33,880 nt of DNA, taken from an uncultured Paraprevotella sp. (GTDB lineage: Bacteria > Bacteroidota > Bacteroidia > Bacteroidales > Bacteroidaceae). Of the stretch, positions 1 to 7,510 are shown one piece after another (positions within the stretch are counted from its first letter, which is position 1; each line of letters starts with the position of its first letter). Location: NCBI GenBank assembly GCA_944321345.1, contig CALUKY010000025.1, forward strand, positions 1-33,880, read 5' to 3'. The notes under the pieces were generated by a model. It searched no databases, was not told the origin of the DNA, and saw only the letters and a program-made list of their open reading frames with translations. The translations under genes and the position numbers were made by a program.

Positions 1-50
1 GCTGATTCACGGCCGTTCTTAGAACTACCTACACCTTTCTTATGTGCCAT
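1..50 (-). CDS. rpmA: 50S ribosomal protein L27, N-terminal fragment (cut by window edge)
   Basis: Reading the minus strand from the ATG at 48-50 gives MAHKKGVGSSKNGRES, the highly conserved start of bacterial ribosomal protein L27, a component of the 50S subunit near the peptidyl-transferase centre. Only 16 codons lie in the window; the rest is beyond position 1. The N-terminus begins directly with AHKKG, without the cleavable extension seen in some Firmicutes L27 proteins. It lies 21 nt downstream of the rplU stop codon on the same strand, the usual rplU-rpmA order, and is presumably co-transcribed from the rplU promoter. Confidence 0.95.
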   Translation of the reverse strand, partial: MAHKKGVGSSKNGRES

Positions 51-71
51 TTTCTTCTACGTTTTTAATGA

Positions 72-389
72 TTAAGCAATAACTTGTTTGATAGTTAACT
101 CTGTGAACTGCTGGCGATGACCATTCAGTTTACGATAACCTTTTCTTCTCTTCTTGTGGAATACCAATACCTTGTCGCCCTTTACCAGCGGAGATACAAC
201 TTCGCAAACAACTTTAGCGCCTTCTACAGTAGGAGCACCTACAGTGATGTTACCGGCATTGTCAACCAATAATACTTTCTCAAACTCTACAGTCTGATTT
301 GCTTCAGCATTCTGAATGTGGTAAACAAACAGTTTCTTACCTTCTTCAGCCTTAAACTGCTGACCGTTAATTTCTACAATTGCGTACAT
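72..389 (-). CDS. rplU: 50S ribosomal protein L21
   Basis: A 105-residue protein of normal L21 length that starts [13 protein letters not shown] and carries the basic C-terminal signature [17 protein letters not shown] (about residues 78-94), which contacts 23S rRNA. It is a structural protein of the large ribosomal subunit. The gene is the first of the rplU-rpmA pair on the minus strand. It is preceded by a roughly 80-nt leader with a strong nested stem-loop and by a consensus Bacteroidetes promoter (476-506), so the leader may carry translational or transcriptional feedback control. Nothing about the protein is unusual. Confidence 0.97.
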   Translation of the reverse strand: MYAIVEINGQQFKAEEGKKLFVYHIQNAEANQTVEFEKVLLVDNAGNITVGAPTVEGAKVVCEVVSPLVKGDKVLVFHKKRRKGYRKLNGHRQQFTELTIKQVIA

Positions 390-411
390 TTATTTATTAT
401 AATTAAACGGG

Positions 412-470
412 TTTCTCCGCAAGGCGAATACCTATGGTATTACTTGACCAAGCCTCCACGGACTAAAATC
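412..470 (-). promoter_or_regulatory. Structured 5' leader of rplU-rpmA
   Basis: On the minus strand the transcribed leader can form a nested hairpin: TCCG/CGGA (459-462 with 416-419), AGGC/GCCT (452-455 with 422-425) and an apical AATACC/GGTATT stem (436-441 with 427-432) closed by a three-base ATA turn. It lies between the promoter and the rplU start. Ribosomal-protein leaders with autoregulatory structures are known in many phyla; that this one is such an element is inference. Confidence 0.5.
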
Positions 471-475
471 GGGTG

Positions 476-506
476 CAAAGATACAATGAAAATGCCGAAT
501 GGCAAA
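476..506 (-). promoter_or_regulatory. Bacteroidetes-type promoter of rplU-rpmA
   Basis: Minus strand TTTG (503-506), 19-nt spacer, then TATCTTTG (476-483), a full match to the TTTG / TAnnTTTG promoter of the Bacteroidetes primary sigma factor. The predicted transcription start is near 470, giving a leader of about 80 nt. Confidence 0.85.
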
Positions 507-542
507 TTGTATCCAGATAATGATTTTGATTTTTAATATTTT

Positions 543-1481
543 TTATAAATTGTTCTCTGTAAGATAGCGTTCTGCTTCTATAGCGGCCTTGCATCCGCTG
601 CCTGCAGCCGTGATGGCTTGGCGGTAGTGAGGATCGGCTACATCGCCTGCCGCGAATACACCCGGAACTCCGGTGCGTGGTGAAGATCCTTCTGTCAGGA
701 TGTAACCTATCTCGTCGGTCTTGATCCACGGCTTGAAGATATCCGAATTCGGCTTATGGCCAATTGCCAGGAAGAATCCGTCAATGGCAATGTCATAACG
801 GGTTTCGTCGGCTTCGCCCAAACGTTTTACGAGGTGCGCTCCTTCCACTCCGTTTTCGCCAAAGAGCCCGATGGTGTTGTGCTCAAAGAGAACTTCAATT
901 TTAGGATTGTTCAGCACACGCTCCTGCATGATCTTTGAGGCACGCAGGAAAGGCTTGCGCACAATGAGATATACCTTATTGGCCAGACCGGACAGGTAAG
1001 TGGCTTCTTCGCAGGCAGTATCTCCACCGCCGACAACAGCTACGGTCTTTTTACGGTAGAAGAAACCGTCGCAGGTGGCGCAGGCACTGACTCCCATGCC
1101 GGCATATTTTTTCTCGTCCTCAAGGCCCAGATATTTGGCAGTGGCTCCGGTTGCGATGATCAGGGTGTCGGCAGTCACTTCATCCCCGTTGTCGAAGGTA
1201 ATCCGGTAGGGACGCTCGCTTAAATCGGTTTTGATGGCGATAGCGCTTCGGATGTCAGCTCCGAAACGTTCGGCCTGCTTGCGCAGGTCTTCCATGAGTT
1301 CGGGACCGGTGATTCCTTCCGGGTATCCTGGAAAATTCTCTACTTCTGTCGTTGTGGTTAACTGGCCTCCAGGCTGTATGCCTTCGTAGACAACCGGTCC
1401 GAGGTTAGCGCGTCCGGCGTAAATGGCCGCAGTATATCCGGCAGGGCCGGAACCTATAATCAAACAACGGATGTGTTCCAT
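543..1481 (-). CDS. trxB: Thioredoxin reductase (NADPH)
   Basis: A 312-residue flavoprotein of standard low-Mr TrxR length. It transfers electrons from NADPH through FAD and a redox disulfide to thioredoxin in the cytoplasm. Visible motifs: FAD-binding GSGPAG (10-15), the redox-active CATC (Cys134 and Cys137), a second dinucleotide fold with GGGDTA (151-156) for NADPH, and the C-terminal FAD motif with GDVAD (about 275-279). It is the last gene of the ftsK-lolA-trxB run, starting 41 nt after the LolA-like gene. No clear intrinsic terminator follows it; the rplU promoter lies immediately downstream. Confidence 0.96.
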   Translation of the reverse strand: MEHIRCLIIGSGPAGYTAAIYAGRANLGPVVYEGIQPGGQLTTTTEVENFPGYPEGITGPELMEDLRKQAERFGADIRSAIAIKTDLSERPYRITFDNGDEVTADTLIIATGATAKYLGLEDEKKYAGMGVSACATCDGFFYRKKTVAVVGGGDTACEEATYLSGLANKVYLIVRKPFLRASKIMQERVLNNPKIEVLFEHNTIGLFGENGVEGAHLVKRLGEADETRYDIAIDGFFLAIGHKPNSDIFKPWIKTDEIGYILTEGSSPRTGVPGVFAAGDVADPHYRQAITAAGSGCKAAIEAERYLTENNL

Positions 1482-1522
1482 AATTTACTTTGTTTTTGGG
1501 ATTTGTTCTTGTTATATTATTT

Positions 1523-2161
1523 TTATCTCATGTCAATGATTTCCGCGTTAGGATAAGCTTCTTTGGGGAAGCTGAATTCCTGATCCTGAAAGTTTTGTCT
1601 GTTTTTGAAATTCCGTACGACAATTTTGGTCCAGTTGCCGTTTTGCTGGCGGAACCGGATGCAGAACGGAACATAATGGCTCTGGCTCACATCCAGAAGG
1701 ATTTCCTGAATGTCGCTGGATTTTTTTTCTGCATTCAGCTTTACGGTATACACCTTCTGGCCGCGCAAAGTTCCCTCCTGCACGGAATAACGGAAGCCTT
1801 TCTTGTAGATCTTCAGAAATGCGTAGGGATTCATGCTTTGCACTTCGGCGTCGGTAGGGGTGCTGATATTTACTTCGTCATTCTGTTTCAGATAGCTCCA
1901 TTGGGTCTTGCCGTCGAACCAGGTGATCAGGTTGTCGGTGTTGATCTGGAATTTCTGTCCTTTGATTTTTATATTTCCCGAAGTACTGCCTTGTGATTGT
2001 CCGTTGACAAACGTTTCGGCTGTAAACTGGGCGCTGACAGCTCCTCCTTTCTCAAAAGCCTGTTCGGTAGCTTCCAAAACTTTGCGGGCCTGACTGCTTT
2101 TTTGTGCAAAAGAAGTCTGAAGGCCGCATACGAACAAAAGTAATAAAAAGATTTTCTTCAT
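1523..2161 (-). CDS. LolA-like outer-membrane lipoprotein carrier
   Basis: A 212-residue protein with a clear signal peptide (MKKIFLLLLFVCG..., cleavage probably after Ala19 in SFAQ), so it is exported to the periplasm. The mature part matches the LolA-like fold by pattern: alternating short beta strands, a central ITWFDGKTQWSY segment and the MNPYAFLKIY segment typical of Bacteroidetes LolA-like chaperones. The expected role is carrying lipoproteins across the periplasm to the outer membrane. It sits 9 nt after ftsK and 41 nt before trxB on the same strand. LolA next to ftsK is a widely seen arrangement, which supports the call. Confidence 0.85.
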   Translation of the reverse strand: MKKIFLLLLFVCGLQTSFAQKSSQARKVLEATEQAFEKGGAVSAQFTAETFVNGQSQGSTSGNIKIKGQKFQINTDNLITWFDGKTQWSYLKQNDEVNISTPTDAEVQSMNPYAFLKIYKKGFRYSVQEGTLRGQKVYTVKLNAEKKSSDIQEILLDVSQSHYVPFCIRFRQQNGNWTKIVVRNFKNRQNFQDQEFSFPKEAYPNAEIIDMR

Positions 2162-2170
2162 AGGTGTCTG

Positions 2171-4687
2171 TTATCTTAAATTGTTTAAACGCATTTCCAG
2201 ATCGGTTTCATCAACACAGAGCACTTCGCGCGGTTTGCTGCCTTGGGCGGCTCCTACGATACCTGCTTTCTCCAACTGGTCCATCAGGCGGCCGGCCCGG
2301 TTGTAGCCAATGGAGAATTTTCTCTGGATCATGGACGTGGATCCCTGTTGTGAGGCTACAATCATTCGGGCAGCATCGTCAAACAACGGATCCAGATTGC
2401 TCATGTCCACACTGCCGGCATTTTCCTCTCCTTCGACTTCCACACGAGGCAGTTCAAAGGGACCGGCATAACTTTGTTGCCGGGCAATGTAATTGGCGAT
2501 ATGCTCTACTTCCGGAGTGTCGACAAACGCACATTGCACACGTACCGGTTCGCTGCCGCTCAGGAACAGCATATCACCTCTACCGATCAGCTGGTTGGCG
2601 CCCGGACGGTCCAGAATGGTACGGGAGTCAATCATGGAGCTTACTTTAAAGGCCATGCGGGCCGGGAAGTTGGCTTTGATCGTACCGGTAATAATATTGG
2701 TGGTCGGACGTTGTGTCGCGATGATCATGTGGATACCCACGGCACGGGCAAGTTGGGCTATTCGGGCAATAGGCAGTTCGATTTCCTTGCCGGCTGTCAT
2801 GATCAGGTCGCCGAACTCGTCTATGACAACGACAATATACGGCATGAACCGATGGCCGTTTTCCGGGTTGAGAAGGCGGTTCTTGAATTTTGTATTATAC
2901 TCTTTCAGGTTACGCGCTCTGGCTTTTTTCAGCAGGTCGTAACGGCTGTCCATTTCAACGCAGAGACTTTTTAATGTCTGTACCACTTTGTTGACATCGG
3001 TGATGATCGGTTCGCCCGGCTCGTCGGCTACTTTGGCCAGAAAATGGTTTTCAATAGGAGAGTAGATGCTGAACTCAACCTTTTTCGGGTCGACCATGAC
3101 AAACTTTAATTCTGCCGGGTGCTTCTTATACAGCAAAGAGGTGATGATGGCATTCAATCCCACGGATTTTCCCTGTCCGGTAGCACCGGCCACCAGCAGG
3201 TGAGGCATTTTGGCCAGATCGACCATAAACACCTCGTTGGTGATGGTCTTTCCCAGGGCTATAGGCAGTTCCATATCTGCTTCCTGAAATTTCTTGCTGT
3301 TCAGGATACTTTCCATGGATACCATTTGCGGGCGTGCGTTCGGAACCTCTATACCGATGGTGCCCTTTCCGGGGATCGGGGCGATAATACGAATGCCCAA
3401 GGCACTGAGGCTAAGGGCGATATCGTCTTCCAGATTCTTGATCTTGGAGATACGTACTCCTTTTGCCGGAGTGATCTCATACAAGGTTATGGTCGGGCCG
3501 ACTGTGGCCTTTATGGAAGAAATGCCGACTCCGAAGTTTTGCAGAACATCGATAATCTGATCTTTGTTCTTGTTCTGCTCTTCCATGTCAATGCCGGAAG
3601 AAGTCTCTTCATATTTGTTCAGCAACTCCAAAACCGGATATTTGTAGTTCTCCAGGTCCAGCTTGGGATCGAAAGGTTCCAGGGCCCCTTTGCCGTTGTC
3701 GCTGGCTGTTTCTTCCTGTAAAGTTTCGGCGATGTCCAGAGTGATCTGACTCTCCGGAGTGGAGGGAGCGGCATTTGTATCCTTCTTTTTCGTGGTCGGT
3801 ATTACCGGTTCACGAGGAGCCTCTTCCTTGGCCGGTAAATCAAAATCAATGGTGGTTTCGTTCGTCGTTTCTTCTTCAGGCTCGGAAACGGTATTCAGGG
3901 GAGTATCCTCTTTCTGAATTTGCAGGTCCGTTCCAGTAGGAAGTTCTTCTGCCTCCTCTTTCATATAGTCGGCATTTGTTCCGTTATCCTCAGACGGAGT
4001 CTTGTGCGGCATTTTGGATTTGATATAATCCACCGGGTTCAGCAGTTTCCGTACAAAAATAATCGTACTTCTGCTTAGATAGATAAAATAAAGCAGGGTG
4101 CTGAGCAAAATGATGAGAAACACTCCTGCCGATCCGATGGTTTGGGTCAGGCGGGCAACCATGTATTGTCCGTGCAATCCTCCCGGATTCAGAAAATTCC
4201 AGGATGGCAAACCGGAGATCAGTCCGTCAAGGAAATATGACGCGCTTATGGAAAACCATATCGTGAGAAACGAACAGTGGAGGAACCATTTCCATAGCCG
4301 TATATGATAAGCTTTGGTGAGCTTCATGGAAGCCGCCAATAAAAATACAGGAATGAAAAATGCGGCGATGCCGAAGCATCTGTTCATCCAGAAGTCGGCG
4401 CAGTAGGCTCCGATGGTTCCGGCATAATTGGAAAAGCCTTCGGAAGCGTGAGCTTCTATAAGACCCTGGTCTTCGGCACCTGTAAATATATGTGAGGAAA
4501 AGGATAGAAGCATGAGCAGGCTGACAACCAAAAGGACACTTCCCGCCAGAAAATGAAAGGTTTCCTGACGGTTGGGCTTGTCGTTTTCGGCATTGCCTTT
4601 TGTCTTCTTTTTCCCGGATGCTGAGGTGTTCTTTGAAGTCTTGTTTCCTAATTTGGTCAATTGTATGTTAGAATTGTTTTTAGGCAT
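2171..4687 (-). CDS. ftsK: DNA translocase FtsK/SpoIIIE family
   Basis: An 838-residue membrane-anchored ATPase that pumps chromosomal DNA through the division septum. The N-terminal third has four predicted membrane helices (about residues 46-67, 103-123, 132-153 and 183-203). An acidic, Thr/Glu-rich linker follows (about 235-330), then the motor domain with Walker A GATGQGKS (501-508) and Walker B VVVIDEFGD (about 618-626). The C-terminal winged-helix gamma domain (about 770-835, RKFSIGYNRAGRLMDQLEK) reads KOPS sequences in characterised family members. The length is normal for Bacteroidetes FtsK, whose linker is much shorter than in E. coli. It is the first gene of the minus-strand run with the LolA-like gene and trxB. 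Confidence 0.96.
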   Translation of the reverse strand: MPKNNSNIQLTKLGNKTSKNTSASGKKKTKGNAENDKPNRQETFHFLAGSVLLVVSLLMLLSFSSHIFTGAEDQGLIEAHASEGFSNYAGTIGAYCADFWMNRCFGIAAFFIPVFLLAASMKLTKAYHIRLWKWFLHCSFLTIWFSISASYFLDGLISGLPSWNFLNPGGLHGQYMVARLTQTIGSAGVFLIILLSTLLYFIYLSRSTIIFVRKLLNPVDYIKSKMPHKTPSEDNGTNADYMKEEAEELPTGTDLQIQKEDTPLNTVSEPEEETTNETTIDFDLPAKEEAPREPVIPTTKKKDTNAAPSTPESQITLDIAETLQEETASDNGKGALEPFDPKLDLENYKYPVLELLNKYEETSSGIDMEEQNKNKDQIIDVLQNFGVGISSIKATVGPTITLYEITPAKGVRISKIKNLEDDIALSLSALGIRIIAPIPGKGTIGIEVPNARPQMVSMESILNSKKFQEADMELPIALGKTITNEVFMVDLAKMPHLLVAGATGQGKSVGLNAIITSLLYKKHPAELKFVMVDPKKVEFSIYSPIENHFLAKVADEPGEPIITDVNKVVQTLKSLCVEMDSRYDLLKKARARNLKEYNTKFKNRLLNPENGHRFMPYIVVVIDEFGDLIMTAGKEIELPIARIAQLARAVGIHMIIATQRPTTNIITGTIKANFPARMAFKVSSMIDSRTILDRPGANQLIGRGDMLFLSGSEPVRVQCAFVDTPEVEHIANYIARQQSYAGPFELPRVEVEGEENAGSVDMSNLDPLFDDAARMIVASQQGSTSMIQRKFSIGYNRAGRLMDQLEKAGIVGAAQGSKPREVLCVDETDLEMRLNNLR

Positions 4688-4715
4688 GTAAAACAGTTAT
4701 TAAAAGAATCTTTCG

Positions 4716-4723
4716 CAAAATTA
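4716..4723 (-). promoter_or_regulatory. Candidate -7 element upstream of ftsK
   Basis: Minus strand TAATTTTG (TAnnTTTG consensus), 29 nt before the ftsK start. No TTTG is seen at the expected upstream distance, so the call rests on the -7 box and the divergent intergenic position. Confidence 0.45.
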
Positions 4724-4766
4724 ATCTAAAATCGCATATCCCTATATATTTTCGAGTGAATTTTCT

Positions 4767-4774
4767 TACCTTTG
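4767..4774 (+). promoter_or_regulatory. Candidate -7 element of the DUF5063/exonuclease/rlmI run
   Basis: TACCTTTG matches TAnnTTTG and lies 35 nt before the chosen ATG at 4809. The upstream half is poor (an AT-rich TATATATTTT stretch). It is arranged divergently from the ftsK candidate. Confidence 0.55.
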
Positions 4775-4808
4775 TAACGTGAATTTATTTAAATGAATCA
4801 CTGGTTTT

Positions 4809-5366
4809 ATGGAAAATATGAAGGCGGTAATTTACGCAAAAGATGTTTTGGAGTTTGTAACGGTCGGTGTGCGTTTTTGTGCTTTTCTGGAGCAGGATGC
4901 GCCCGTAAGGCCGAAAGATTTTATCGGGACTCTGTCCAAACTTCTTCCGTTGCTTTATCTGAAAGCGGAAATGTTGCCGCGTGTTGACGAAACAGAATGT
5001 TCTTTTCCCGAAGAATTTGTTACAGAGCAGGATTATGAAGCTGTCCGTTCTCAGGTAGCCTCTCTGTTGGGAGAAAAGGATGCTTATCTGGATTTGGATA
5101 TTGCCAATCTGCATTATATTCAGGAACCTCAGGTTAAAAACATATCGGAAGATCTGGCGGATGTTTATCAGTCTGTCCGTAATTTTGTTACTACTTATAA
5201 ACTGGAGCTGGAGCAAAACATGTATGACGCTTTGGCGCAGGTGAAGGAGCAGTTTGAGATGTATTGGGGACAGTCCTTGTTAAATGCATTGCGTGCTTTG
5301 CATGGTGCGCGTTTTTCCGATGATCATTCTGAAGAAGAACCGGAAGAGACGGATTTTTGGGAATAA
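4809..5366 (+). CDS. DUF5063 domain protein
   Basis: A 185-residue, soluble, mostly helical, acidic protein without signal peptide or membrane segment. It resembles the DUF5063 family by its length, the early LEFVTVGVRFCAFLE helix and its fixed position ahead of an exonuclease and an RlmI-like gene, as I recall for Bacteroides. No biochemical function is known to me. The C-terminus is very acidic (EEEPEETDFWE). An alternative start lies at the ATG at 4818 (three codons shorter). It is the first gene of a plus-strand three-gene run; its stop is 8 nt before the exonuclease start. Confidence 0.75.
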   Translation: MENMKAVIYAKDVLEFVTVGVRFCAFLEQDAPVRPKDFIGTLSKLLPLLYLKAEMLPRVDETECSFPEEFVTEQDYEAVRSQVASLLGEKDAYLDLDIANLHYIQEPQVKNISEDLADVYQSVRNFVTTYKLELEQNMYDALAQVKEQFEMYWGQSLLNALRALHGARFSDDHSEEEPEETDFWE

Positions 5367-5374
5367 ACAGGGAA

Positions 5375-6022
5375 ATGGATATGAAAATATTATATAATAA
5401 GGTAGACAAACAGGAAATTTCGTCGTTGCCGCGAGCTGTCTTCAACGGGCGTATTTTTACGATACATACAGAACGTGAGGCTGAGAAGGCTGTTGATTAT
5501 CTTTTGTCTTTCCGGCTGTTGGGAGTGGATACAGAGACAAGACCCTCCTTTAAAAAAGGCAAGATGAATTCTGTGGCCTTGTTGCAGGTTTCTACCGAAG
5601 ATACCTGTTTCCTGTTCCGGTTGAACCGGATCGGGTTGCCTCAGTCCTTGCTGCGTTTGCTTGAGGATACCAGCGTTCTGAAAGTCGGGCTCTCCTTAAA
5701 GGATGACCTGGCCATGTTGAAGAGAAGAGGTGATTTCTGTCCCGGAAACTTTTTGGATCTTCAGGAGTTTGTCCGTAAGGTAGGAATAGAGGACATGAGC
5801 CTGCAGAAAATTTATGCCAATCTTTTCCGGGAGAAGATTTCCAAAGGGCAGAGACTGACAAACTGGGAGGCAGAGATTCTTACCGATGGGCAGAAACTGT
5901 ATGCGGCGACAGATGCCTGGGCTTGTGTCCGGATTTATAATGAGCTGAATGAACTGATGCAAACCCGGAATTATGAGCTGATCGCGAAAACAAACAGAAC
6001 TGAAAATAATTATACTTTATAA
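5375..6022 (+). CDS. 3'-5' exonuclease domain protein (DEDDy, RNase D superfamily)
   Basis: A 215-residue single-domain exonuclease counted from the ATG at 5375; a start upstream would need a TTG inside the preceding gene. The DEDDy pattern is present: VDTET (Asp52, Glu54), LSLKDDLAML (Asp110 or Asp111) and YAATD (Tyr176-x3-Asp180). These acids bind two metal ions to remove nucleotides from a 3' end, as in RNase D and the WRN exonuclease domain. There is no HRDC domain, so it is shorter than RNase D; the substrate (RNA or DNA) cannot be told from sequence. It lies between the DUF5063 gene and the rRNA methyltransferase gene, which suggests an RNA-metabolism setting. Confidence 0.88.
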   Translation: MDMKILYNKVDKQEISSLPRAVFNGRIFTIHTEREAEKAVDYLLSFRLLGVDTETRPSFKKGKMNSVALLQVSTEDTCFLFRLNRIGLPQSLLRLLEDTSVLKVGLSLKDDLAMLKRRGDFCPGNFLDLQEFVRKVGIEDMSLQKIYANLFREKISKGQRLTNWEAEILTDGQKLYAATDAWACVRIYNELNELMQTRNYELIAKTNRTENNYTL

Positions 6023-6035
6023 TAAAATACTTTGT

Positions 6036-7217
6036 ATGTATAAGAATATATTTCTGAAAAAAGGAAAAGAAGAAAGTCTGAAACGCTTTCATCCCTGGAT
6101 CTTCTCCGGGGCAATACATCATATTGAAGGAGAACCGGAAGAAGGTGAGGTGGTACGGGTACTGTCGTCCGACGGAACATTCCTGGCTGTAGGCCATTGG
6201 CAGATCGGATCCATTACGGTACGCGTATTGTCTTTTTCCGATATAGAAATTGATGCGGCCTTTTGGGAAGAAAGAATCAGGGTGGCCTATGAGATGCGTT
6301 GCGCCATTGGCGTTGCCGGGGTAGAGCAGAACAATACCTATCGTCTGATTCATGGTGAGGGGGATTGCTTGCCGGGACTGGTTGTGGATATTTATGGAAA
6401 GACTGCCGTGATGCAGGCGCATAGTGTCGGAATGCACGTAGACCGGATGGCCATTGCGGATGCTTTGTTGAGCCAGACTAAGGGAGCCGTGGAGCATGTA
6501 TATTATAAGAGTGAAACCACGCTTCCGTTTAAGGCAAATCTGGGCCAGGAGAATGGCTTCATCCGTGGAGGAAGTGCGGACAATATAGCTGTGGAAAATG
6601 GTTTGAAATTCCATATTGACTGGCTGAAGGGCCAAAAGACCGGCTTTTTTGTCGATCAGCGTGACAATCGTTCTCTGCTGGAGCACTATGCGCATGGCCG
6701 TGCTCTTTTGAATATGTTTTGTTATACCGGTGGATTCAGTGTCTATGCCATGAGAGGCGGGGCTCGGCTGGTTCATTCGGTAGACAGTTCGGCCAAGGCG
6801 GTAGATCTGGTAAATAAGAATATCGAATTGAACTTCCCGGGAGATTCCCGTCATCAGGCTTTTGCCGAAGACGCGTTCAAATATCTGGATGCCATGGGAG
6901 ATCAGTATGATCTGATCATTCTTGATCCTCCGGCCTTTGCCAAGCACAAGGATTCTCTGAAGCAGGCACTGAAGGGATATACCCGTTTGAATGCAAAAGC
7001 TTTTGAGAAAATTCAGCCCGGCGGCATTCTGTTTACCTTCAGCTGTTCGCAGGTGGTAAGTAAAGATAATTTCCGTACGGCGGTGTTCAGTGCGGCGGCG
7101 CAGAGTGGCAGACGTGTGCGTATTTTACATCAGCTTCACCAGCCTGCAGATCACCCGATAAATATCTATCATCCTGAGGGTGAGTATCTTAAGGGACTCG
7201 TGCTTTATGTGGAGTGA
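6036..7217 (+). CDS. rlmI: Class I SAM-dependent rRNA methyltransferase, RlmI-like
   Basis: A 393-residue protein matching the RlmI/RlmK-N-like m5C methyltransferase family. Residues 1 to about 80 form a PUA RNA-binding domain (GKEESLKRFHPWIFSGAI). A linker domain follows, then a Rossmann methyltransferase domain with the motif I region MFCYTGGFSVYA, motif IV DPPAF (297-301) and the SCS motif with Cys337 (336-338). E. coli RlmI makes m5C1962 in 23S rRNA; the exact target here is inferred. It starts 13 nt after the exonuclease gene. No terminator follows immediately; the first downstream hairpin with a T-run is at 7344-7374. Confidence 0.88.
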   Translation: MYKNIFLKKGKEESLKRFHPWIFSGAIHHIEGEPEEGEVVRVLSSDGTFLAVGHWQIGSITVRVLSFSDIEIDAAFWEERIRVAYEMRCAIGVAGVEQNNTYRLIHGEGDCLPGLVVDIYGKTAVMQAHSVGMHVDRMAIADALLSQTKGAVEHVYYKSETTLPFKANLGQENGFIRGGSADNIAVENGLKFHIDWLKGQKTGFFVDQRDNRSLLEHYAHGRALLNMFCYTGGFSVYAMRGGARLVHSVDSSAKAVDLVNKNIELNFPGDSRHQAFAEDAFKYLDAMGDQYDLIILDPPAFAKHKDSLKQALKGYTRLNAKAFEKIQPGGILFTFSCSQVVSKDNFRTAVFSAAAQSGRRVRILHQLHQPADHPINIYHPEGEYLKGLVLYVE

Positions 7218-7268
7218 TTTTAATAATGATAATAATTGAAAATGTAAGTTAAAACTCAAGATTATTTA

Positions 7269-7298
7269 TTGCTAATTCCAAGAAAAACTCTACCTTTG
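7269..7298 (+). promoter_or_regulatory. Strong Bacteroidetes promoter driving a short transcript
   Basis: TTG (7269-7271), 19-nt spacer, TACCTTTG (7291-7298): a near-ideal match. The predicted start is near 7304. No coding start follows before the terminator at 7344-7374. Confidence 0.8.
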
Positions 7299-7303
7299 CA
7301 TTG

Positions 7304-7374
7304 TGTTTTTCATGGTATTAGATTTAAGGTTAACGAAAAGATTGGTTGTCGAGATGACAACCTTCTTTTTTTTT
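7304..7374 (+). ncRNA. Candidate small RNA or attenuating leader (about 70 nt)
   Basis: The stretch between a consensus promoter and an intrinsic terminator contains no credible ORF. It includes the AT-rich segment GTATTAGATTTAAGGTTAAC and ends in the terminator hairpin. I believe this kind of GGTATTAGATTTAAGG segment recurs near promoters in Bacteroides genomes, but I cannot verify that here. It could be a stand-alone sRNA, or a leader whose terminator gates transcription of the permease operon starting at 7511. Confidence 0.55.
7344..7374 (+). terminator. Intrinsic terminator
   Basis: GGTTGTC (7344-7350), loop GAGAT, GACAACC (7356-7362), then TTC and nine Ts to 7374. A perfect 7-bp stem with a long T-run. 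Confidence 0.85.
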
Positions 7375-7462
7375 ATACACCTGCCTGTCTGAAGCAAATC
7401 CGAAAAGCATAATGCCATTTTATATTTTTGTGGTTAAAAGTCGTATAATCAAAAAACTTTTT

Positions 7463-7470
7463 TAATTTTG
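7463..7470 (+). promoter_or_regulatory. Candidate -7 element of the permease operon
   Basis: TAATTTTG matches TAnnTTTG, 40 nt before the permease ATG. A second match, TATTTTTG, lies at 7423-7430. Neither has a clear TTTG at 19-21 nt upstream. Confidence 0.45.
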
Positions 7471-7510
7471 CAGTTTATAACTATTGTTTTATCGCAAAAA
7501 TAAGAAGGCT

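Noticed and set aside
5880-6947. Open frame of 355 codons on the minus strand opposite rlmI
   Set aside because: Antisense to an intact methyltransferase with PUA, DPPAF and SCS motifs; no protein features of its own.
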